Made by a program: the position numbers and the translations under genes. From assembly GCA_011682595.1 (NCBI GenBank), contig JAACEH010000090.1, positions 1 through 7,086 of the forward strand: DNA of 7,086 bases, in the 5' to 3' direction. Source of the DNA: Anaerolineaceae bacterium. GTDB lineage: Bacteria > Planctomycetota > Phycisphaerae > FEN-1346 > JAACEH01. Every line of letters starts with the position of its first letter. The first letter of the stretch is position 1. The notes below the pieces were generated by a model that saw only the letters and a program-made list of their open reading frames with translations, had not been told where the DNA came from and searched no databases. This document shows positions 1 to 4,395 of the stretch, one piece after another.

Positions 1-1483
1 CGGCATAGCGTTTCGAATCGGCCGCCCTATTGGCCAGCCCCTGGGCCATGGCGATGGGGATCCATCGCAACGGATAAAACATGATCGCACCAATCACGTT
101 AAAAAGCAAGTGAACACAGGCCAGTGTCAGGCCGATCTTGGCCCCCTCCTCCGTCGCGGCGCTGGTGGCGAAGGCGGCAATAAGGGCGGTCACCGTGGTG
201 CCGATGTTGGCCCCCAGCAGATAGGGAAAGACCTGCCTGAGCGTCAGCAGCCCGGCGGCGATCAGAGGCACCACCAGGCTGGTCGTGACGCTGCTGGACT
301 GGACCGAGGCGGTCAGAACGAGGCCGACCACAAAGGCCGTCGGGGCGTTGCGGAAAAGAACGCGGTCGAAAAACGACTCGGCCCGTTTCAGCACCAGGCC
401 TCTGAGCACCTTGACCAGCAGCAGCAAGGCCGCGAAAAGCAAGATGATCGCCAGAACCGTCATCACAATGCCGGTCGCGTTCTGCCCAAGGCCGAACAGG
501 TCGCTCAACATCCACTTCACCGCGGAGATGGCCGGCTTGACGGCTTCCTTGATGAAGTTGGTCGGCTTCTCGCTGATGGCGGCGCTGCCACCGTGATAGA
601 CCAGGCCGGCCATTTTTCCGGCCAGCAGATGCAGTACGCCGGTGGTCTGCTCGAGGGCAAACAGCACGGCCACGGTCAGGACGTTGAAGAAGTCGTGGAC
701 GGTAGCCCCGGCGAACGCGCGGCGGAACTCGTCGCGGCGATTGATGTATCCCAGTGAGACCATGATGTTGGTCACGCTGGTACCGATATTGGCCCCCATA
801 ATAATGGGAATGGCCAGTTTGATGGGAAACCCGCTGACGGTGGCCACCATGCCCACGGTGAAACTGGTCGTGAAACTGCTGGACTGGAAGGCGGCCGTTA
901 TCAGAATGCCGACCAGCAGGGCCAGGAAGGGGTTCTTGGCATAGTCGAAGATGCCATACAGCCAGTCCTTGTGCTTGCGGACCGGCTCAACGACAACATG
1001 GTCGTCGAGAACCTCGACGATGCGAACGCATGAATGGTGCGCCGCTTCGATGTTGCTGACGGTCGTTGCCCTGACCGCCTTGTCACCGACGGCTACATGT
1101 CCCCCGTACTCATCGATTCTGCCGATCGTGCCGACCTTGCGACCTTTGAGTGCCTGCCCGCCGACCTCGGCCGGCAACACGGCAATCCCGGCAACCCGGC
1201 CCGGCTCCTTCTTGTAGGCGGCAAAGGCCGGGTCGCCGGCGAACTTCGAGACATACTCCGGATTACTGGCGGCGGTCTTGATGCCCTTGCCCATCATGTT
1301 GATGGCGCAAAGAAAGACGTAAATGAGAGCGATGATTTTGATCCCATGCCATAGGGCATGGCGCCAGTTGCCTCGCTGGGCAACAACCTGCGTCCAGCGG
1401 TGTATCCTGGAAAACGGCGACACAGACACGGGCACCGGCCAGGGGCCTGGGCCGTCGTCTGTCTTGCGGTTGTTCTCGGTCAT
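1..1483 (-). CDS. Na+/phosphate cotransporter (Na/Pi symporter, QSSS family), 3' end outside window
   Basis: This membrane protein probably moves inorganic phosphate together with sodium across the cytoplasmic membrane. The minus-strand frame stays open for 494 residues to the left edge, so the C-terminus is missing. It carries the two QSSS motifs of the family's inverted repeats, at residues 200-203 (AAFQSSSFTT) and 395-398 (ASVQSSSVTT). Each is followed about 30 residues later by GANIGT-V-T (residues 230-238 and 424-432). One hydrophobic helix precedes the first repeat (about 48-65) and another hydrophobic stretch lies at 337-360. Residues about 75-172 form an extra soluble insert. ATG 1483 is preferred because in-frame ATGs at 1540 and 1549 overlap the predicted promoter's -10 region or lie upstream of the likely transcription start. 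No clear ribosome binding site precedes 1483. Whether a PhoU-like tail follows cannot be seen. The family call is firm; direction and substrate are inferred from the family. Confidence 0.93.
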   Translation of the reverse strand, partial: MTENNRKTDDGPGPWPVPVSVSPFSRIHRWTQVVAQRGNWRHALWHGIKIIALIYVFLCAINMMGKGIKTAASNPEYVSKFAGDPAFAAYKKEPGRVAGIAVLPAEVGGQALKGRKVGTIGRIDEYGGHVAVGDKAVRATTVSNIEAAHHSCVRIVEVLDDHVVVEPVRKHKDWLYGIFDYAKNPFLALLVGILITAAFQSSSFTTSFTVGMVATVSGFPIKLAIPIIMGANIGTSVTNIMVSLGYINRRDEFRRAFAGATVHDFFNVLTVAVLFALEQTTGVLHLLAGKMAGLVYHGGSAAISEKPTNFIKEAVKPAISAVKWMLSDLFGLGQNATGIVMTVLAIILLFAALLLLVKVLRGLVLKRAESFFDRVLFRNAPTAFVVGLVLTASVQSSSVTTSLVVPLIAAGLLTLRQVFPYLLGANIGTTVTALIAAFATSAATEEGAKIGLTLACVHLLFNVIGAIMFYPLRWIPIAMAQGLANRAADSKRYA

Positions 1484-1538
1484 GCGCGGGTTCACTGGAA
1501 AAGGCTGTCGGTTTGACAGGAATCCTAATGGAGCGCGC

Positions 1539-1566
1539 ATTCTAACCATTGCCCGGTGGGTGGCAA
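1539..1566 (-). promoter_or_regulatory. Predicted sigma70-type promoter of the Na/Pi cotransporter gene
   Basis: On the minus strand a -35 element TTGCCA (1566-1561, 5 of 6 consensus bases) is separated by 16 bp from a -10 element TAGAAT (1544-1539, 5 of 6). Transcription would start near 1532, leaving a leader of about 49 nt before ATG 1483. It lies between the tsaD stop and the cotransporter start and shares the sequence TAGAATG with the promoter ahead of ctpA. This is a motif-based prediction only. Confidence 0.5.
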
Positions 1567-1595
1567 GTACGATCTTTGCATTTCACAAGAAAATT

Positions 1596-2600
1596 TCAGG
1601 CCTTGGCCTCAAAGCCCAGATCAGCCGTCCGACCGGCCCGCACCTGGTGCCAGGCCAGGCCCGCCACCATGGCTGCATTATCGGTGCAATACCCGAGCGG
1701 CGGCCGGTGACAGACGATGCCGCGGGCCTCGGCGGCCGCCTCCATTTTCTCACGCAAACGGCTGTTGGCGGCCACTCCACCGCCCAGGACAATCGTCTCG
1801 ACCGCCCGCAAGTCAGCCGCCCGCAAGGTGTTAGCAACCAGCATGTCGACCACCGCTTCCTGAAAAGCGGCGGCAATGTCGGCCCTTTCGGACTCGGCCA
1901 GCCCGGCGGCCGTCCGCGACAGGTCATAGCCGCGAACACGGTAAAGCACCGCCGTCTTGATGCCGCTGAAGGAGAAGTCCAGTTTCTGCGGCCCGACGGC
2001 CGACCGTTTGAACCGGATGGCCTTGGGGTTACCTTGGCGGGCCAGGCGGTCGATGCTCGGCCCCCCGGGATAGGGCAACTCCAGGACGGCCGCCACCTTG
2101 TCGAACGCCTCGCCCGCGGCGTCGTCGACCGTGCGGCCGATACGCTCGAACTCCAGCGGCCCGGTGCTGTGAAACAGCGTCGTGTGTCCGCCCGAGACGA
2201 CCAGACTGACGCACGGCCAGGGCGAAAGCTCTGTGTCCAGGCAGACCGCGTAGGGGTGGGCCTGGATGTGGTTGACCGCCACCAGGGGCTTGTCGTGAAT
2301 CCAGGCCAGCGTCTTGGCCGCCGTGACGCCGACCAGCAACGAGCCGATCAGGCCCGGCCTGTTGACGACGGCAATGGCCTCCACGTCGGCCGGTCCAACG
2401 CCGGCGGCCCGGAGGGTTTCGTTGATAACCGGGATCATGTACTCGATGTGGGCCCGGGCGGCCAGTTCCGGCACCACGCCGCCGTAGAGGGCGTGCAGAT
2501 CGACCTGGCTGGCCACCACCGAGCCGAGGACCCGGCGACCGTCTTCGACGACGGCGACGCTCGTCTCGTCGCAAGAGGTTTCTATTCCCAGGATCAGCAC
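1596..2600 (-). CDS. tsaD: tRNA N6-adenosine threonylcarbamoyltransferase subunit TsaD
   Basis: TsaD, with TsaB and TsaE, transfers the threonylcarbamoyl group made by TsaC onto A37 of ANN-decoding tRNAs in the cytoplasm. The protein is 334 residues, close to the 337 of E. coli TsaD. It opens with the family signature LGIETSCDET (residues 4-13). The metal-binding HxxxH is His111 and His115 (NHIQAH), at the same numbers as in E. coli. Further family motifs are VSGGHT (135-140), FSFSGIKTAV (209-218), GGGVAANSRLR and the late metal ligand Asp307 in CTDNAA. I chose GTG at 2600 because it places the signature at the usual N-terminus. An upstream in-frame TTG at 2669 would add 23 unconserved residues and include a GC hairpin in the coding region. 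No strong ribosome binding site is visible. The gene begins 82 bp after the ctpA stop and may be cotranscribed with it. Other genes of the t6A pathway are not in the window. Confidence 0.97.
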   Translation of the reverse strand: MLILGIETSCDETSVAVVEDGRRVLGSVVASQVDLHALYGGVVPELAARAHIEYMIPVINETLRAAGVGPADVEAIAVVNRPGLIGSLLVGVTAAKTLAWIHDKPLVAVNHIQAHPYAVCLDTELSPWPCVSLVVSGGHTTLFHSTGPLEFERIGRTVDDAAGEAFDKVAAVLELPYPGGPSIDRLARQGNPKAIRFKRSAVGPQKLDFSFSGIKTAVLYRVRGYDLSRTAAGLAESERADIAAAFQEAVVDMLVANTLRAADLRAVETIVLGGGVAANSRLREKMEAAAEARGIVCHRPPLGYCTDNAAMVAGLAWHQVRAGRTADLGFEAKA

Positions 2601-2634
2601 GGCGTCCGACCAGTCGTTTCGTCCGGATATGGTG

Positions 2635-2658
2635 CGGGGGCCGCAAGACCGGCCCCCG
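2635..2658 (-). other. Perfect 9-bp GC hairpin in the ctpA-tsaD gap
   Basis: The inverted repeat CGGGGGCCG / CGGCCCCCG flanks a 6-nt loop (GTCTTG on the minus strand). It lies 25 nt after the ctpA stop and 35 nt before the tsaD GTG. No T-run follows on either strand, so it is not a standard intrinsic terminator. It could be an RNA processing or stabilising hairpin that sets different levels of the two products, a leaky terminator, or a translational control element. The repeat is seen directly; any function is inference. Confidence 0.55.
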
Positions 2659-2682
2659 TCGGTTAACAAAGAGTCGCTGCCG

Positions 2683-4209
2683 CTACTTAATTTCCACCAC
2701 CTGTTTCTGGTCGAATTGCTTGAGCTTCGGCCACATCTTCAGCACGTCGATGGCCCGGTCCAGTTGGCGATCTACAGGCGTTTTGTCGGCCTGGTCGCCT
2801 TGGTCCTCACTCTCGGTGACGGAGCCGGGCGGCGCCTGGTCGTCCCGGCTCTCGGGGGTATCTTCCTTTTTCTTTTCTTCCCGGCCTTCATCCTTCGGCT
2901 GTTCGGGCTCGCCGTCGTCGGTCTTCTTTCCGTTGCCGTGGATAACCTCCGACTCGCGGCGGGCCATGAAGACGTCGGCGTACTCCCGGGGCGTCATCTT
3001 AACCTCGATCAGCGGGTCGACGCCCCAGACTTTGTCGCCCTCGTCGCGGTGCAGACAGCGGCCACTGGGCAGATAGTACTTGGCCACGGTCAGTCGCACC
3101 GCGGCCCGGCCGTCCTCGACCGGCAGAATCCGTTGCACGCTGCCCTTGCCGAAGGTTCGCTCGCCGACCACGATGGCCCGGTTGTGGTCCTGCAGCGAAC
3201 CGGCTACGATTTCGCTCGCACTGGCGCTGCGATCGTTGACCAGAATGACCATCGGGAAATTCTCCAGGGTCCCTTTCTTCTTGGCCTTATAGATCTCGGG
3301 CGAATCGACGCGACCGCGCGTTGAGACGATCACCCCCTGCTCGATGAACAGGTCGACCATGGCCACCGCCCCCTCCTCCAGGACGCCGCCGCCGTTGAAG
3401 CGCAGATCGAGAATCAGGCTCTTCATGCCCTGGCTCTTGGCCTGCTCGATCGCCTTCTTCAGATCAGTCACCGTATCGTTGGTAAACGACGTCACGCGGA
3501 CATAGGCGATCCCCGCATCCTTGTCCACCATGAAGTCCCAGCGGTCCTGGTCGTCTCGCCGCAGTCCCTTGACGGTCTTGATGTGGATGATCTCGCGGGT
3601 GATGGTGAACTTTTCTTTCTTGAGAGTCGCCTCGTGGAGAAGCTCGAAGGTCACCTTGGTGCCAGGCTTGCCGGTCAGGAGCTTGACCGCCGCGTCCAGG
3701 CTCATGCCGTCTGTGCTCTTGTCGTTAATCCTGATGAAGCGGTCGCCGGCCATCACGCCCGCCCGAAACGACGGCCCGTCCTCAATCGGACTGATGACCA
3801 TCAGCCAGCCGTTCTTCTGGCCGATGACGATGCCGATGCCGCCGAATTGGCCTTTGATGTGCTTTGTGAACTGCGGCAATTCATCCTCGGCAATGAACGA
3901 CGAGAAGCGGTCCTGCCCCTGGAGCATGCCCTGGGCGGCGTTCTCGTACAGCTTGCGGTTGTCCACCTCGGACACGTAATACTTGCGGATCAGCCGGGAC
4001 ACGTCGTCGAGCAGCCGTATCCCCCGGTAGACTTCGTCCTTGTTCTCATCGGCTGCCAGGCGATCGACGTAGTTGCCCAGACCAAGGATCATGACCAGCA
4101 CGACCAGGACGACCGACAACAGCAAGGAAAGATTTCTTTGCACCTTGAGTTCCTCCCATGAAACCGGCCCTCGAAAGAAGCGCCGGGTTGGATTGCTTTG
4201 CTGCTCCAT
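2683..4209 (-). CDS. ctpA: C-terminal processing protease, S41 family, membrane anchored (CtpA type)
   Basis: This is a serine protease of the CtpA/Prc family, which trims or degrades envelope proteins from their C-termini. It has 508 residues. A short cytoplasmic N-terminus is followed by one membrane helix (about 26-46), a helical region, a PDZ domain (about 120-207) that binds substrate tails, and the S41 catalytic core. The Ser/Lys pair is visible: Ser330 in SASASEI and Lys355 in TFGKGSVQ. The spacing of 25 matches Ser430/Lys455 of E. coli Prc, and Asp341 matches its Asp441. The usual DLR-N-PGG strand reads DLRFNGGG here. A Lys/Glu/Asp-rich disordered linker (about 422-477) leads to a short conserved tail. 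ATG 4209 was chosen over an in-frame GTG at 4263 because GGAGG lies 10 nt upstream and the predicted promoter would start transcription downstream of 4263. The single helix suggests a catalytic domain outside the cytoplasm. Its substrate is unknown. Confidence 0.95.
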   Translation of the reverse strand: MEQQSNPTRRFFRGPVSWEELKVQRNLSLLLSVVLVVLVMILGLGNYVDRLAADENKDEVYRGIRLLDDVSRLIRKYYVSEVDNRKLYENAAQGMLQGQDRFSSFIAEDELPQFTKHIKGQFGGIGIVIGQKNGWLMVISPIEDGPSFRAGVMAGDRFIRINDKSTDGMSLDAAVKLLTGKPGTKVTFELLHEATLKKEKFTITREIIHIKTVKGLRRDDQDRWDFMVDKDAGIAYVRVTSFTNDTVTDLKKAIEQAKSQGMKSLILDLRFNGGGVLEEGAVAMVDLFIEQGVIVSTRGRVDSPEIYKAKKKGTLENFPMVILVNDRSASASEIVAGSLQDHNRAIVVGERTFGKGSVQRILPVEDGRAAVRLTVAKYYLPSGRCLHRDEGDKVWGVDPLIEVKMTPREYADVFMARRESEVIHGNGKKTDDGEPEQPKDEGREEKKKEDTPESRDDQAPPGSVTESEDQGDQADKTPVDRQLDRAIDVLKMWPKLKQFDQKQVVEIK

Positions 4210-4219
4210 GGAGTACAGG

Positions 4220-4224
4220 CCTCC
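4220..4224 (-). promoter_or_regulatory. Ribosome binding site of ctpA
   Basis: GGAGG on the minus strand lies 10 nt before ATG 4209. It is the clearest Shine-Dalgarno match in the window and supports this start over the upstream in-frame GTG at 4263. Confidence 0.6.
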
Positions 4225-4253
4225 AACAGTAGTCCAAAGTCCACAGACGGGGC

Positions 4254-4282
4254 ATTCTACCACCGCCGACAGGCAAATTCAA
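4254..4282 (-). promoter_or_regulatory. Predicted sigma70-type promoter of ctpA with extended -10
   Basis: The -35 element TTGAAT (4282-4277, 4 of 6 consensus bases) and the -10 element TAGAAT (4259-4254, 5 of 6) are separated by exactly 17 bp. TGG directly before the -10 makes an extended -10 motif. Transcription would start near 4247, giving a leader of about 38 nt that contains the GGAGG site. The promoter probably serves ctpA and perhaps tsaD. It is predicted from sequence only. Confidence 0.6.
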
Positions 4283-4328
4283 CCGCAACAGAGTCGGCCG
4301 ACCCCAATAAATACGATCCACAGCCGAT

Positions 4329-4338
4329 TCCACGTGGA
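4329..4338. repeat. 10-bp palindrome upstream of the ctpA promoter
   Basis: TCCACGTGGA reads the same on both strands and lies about 46 bp upstream of the ctpA -35 element. A dimeric regulator could bind such a site, but a palindrome this short can occur by chance and only one copy was noticed in this gap. Confidence 0.3.
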
Positions 4339-4367
4339 GAATTCCAGATCGAAGTCCCGCGGCCGTG

Positions 4368-4390
4368 GCCTGCGACAAACCGGAGCAGGC
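4368..4390 (-). terminator. Weak hairpin just after the rhamnosidase-like gene
   Basis: GCCTGC and GCAGGC form a 6-bp stem around an 11-nt loop, starting 5 nt after the TAG stop of the upstream hydrolase. No T-run follows, so intrinsic termination is doubtful. The position is the main argument for it. Confidence 0.25.
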
Positions 4391-4395
4391 TCATT

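Noticed and set aside
99..757. Open frames on both strands within the cotransporter
   Set aside because: They are out of frame with the continuous QSSS-family reading frame and have compositions typical of shadow frames.
1323..2666. Long plus-strand open frame (447 codons) opposite tsaD
   Set aside because: It is rich in Gly, Arg, Asp and Gln with no family motif, and lies antisense to tsaD, whose motifs are complete. It is a shadow of a GC-rich gene.
2601..2669. TTG start for tsaD at 2669
   Set aside because: It would add 23 residues without family similarity and put the GC hairpin in the coding region; the GTG at 2600 gives the normal TsaD N-terminus and length.
2629..3324. Plus-strand open frame opposite the ctpA C-terminus
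   Set aside because: Its hydrophobic stretch comes from antisense reading of the Lys/Glu-rich linker of ctpA, and the ctpA frame has the catalytic Ser/Lys motifs.
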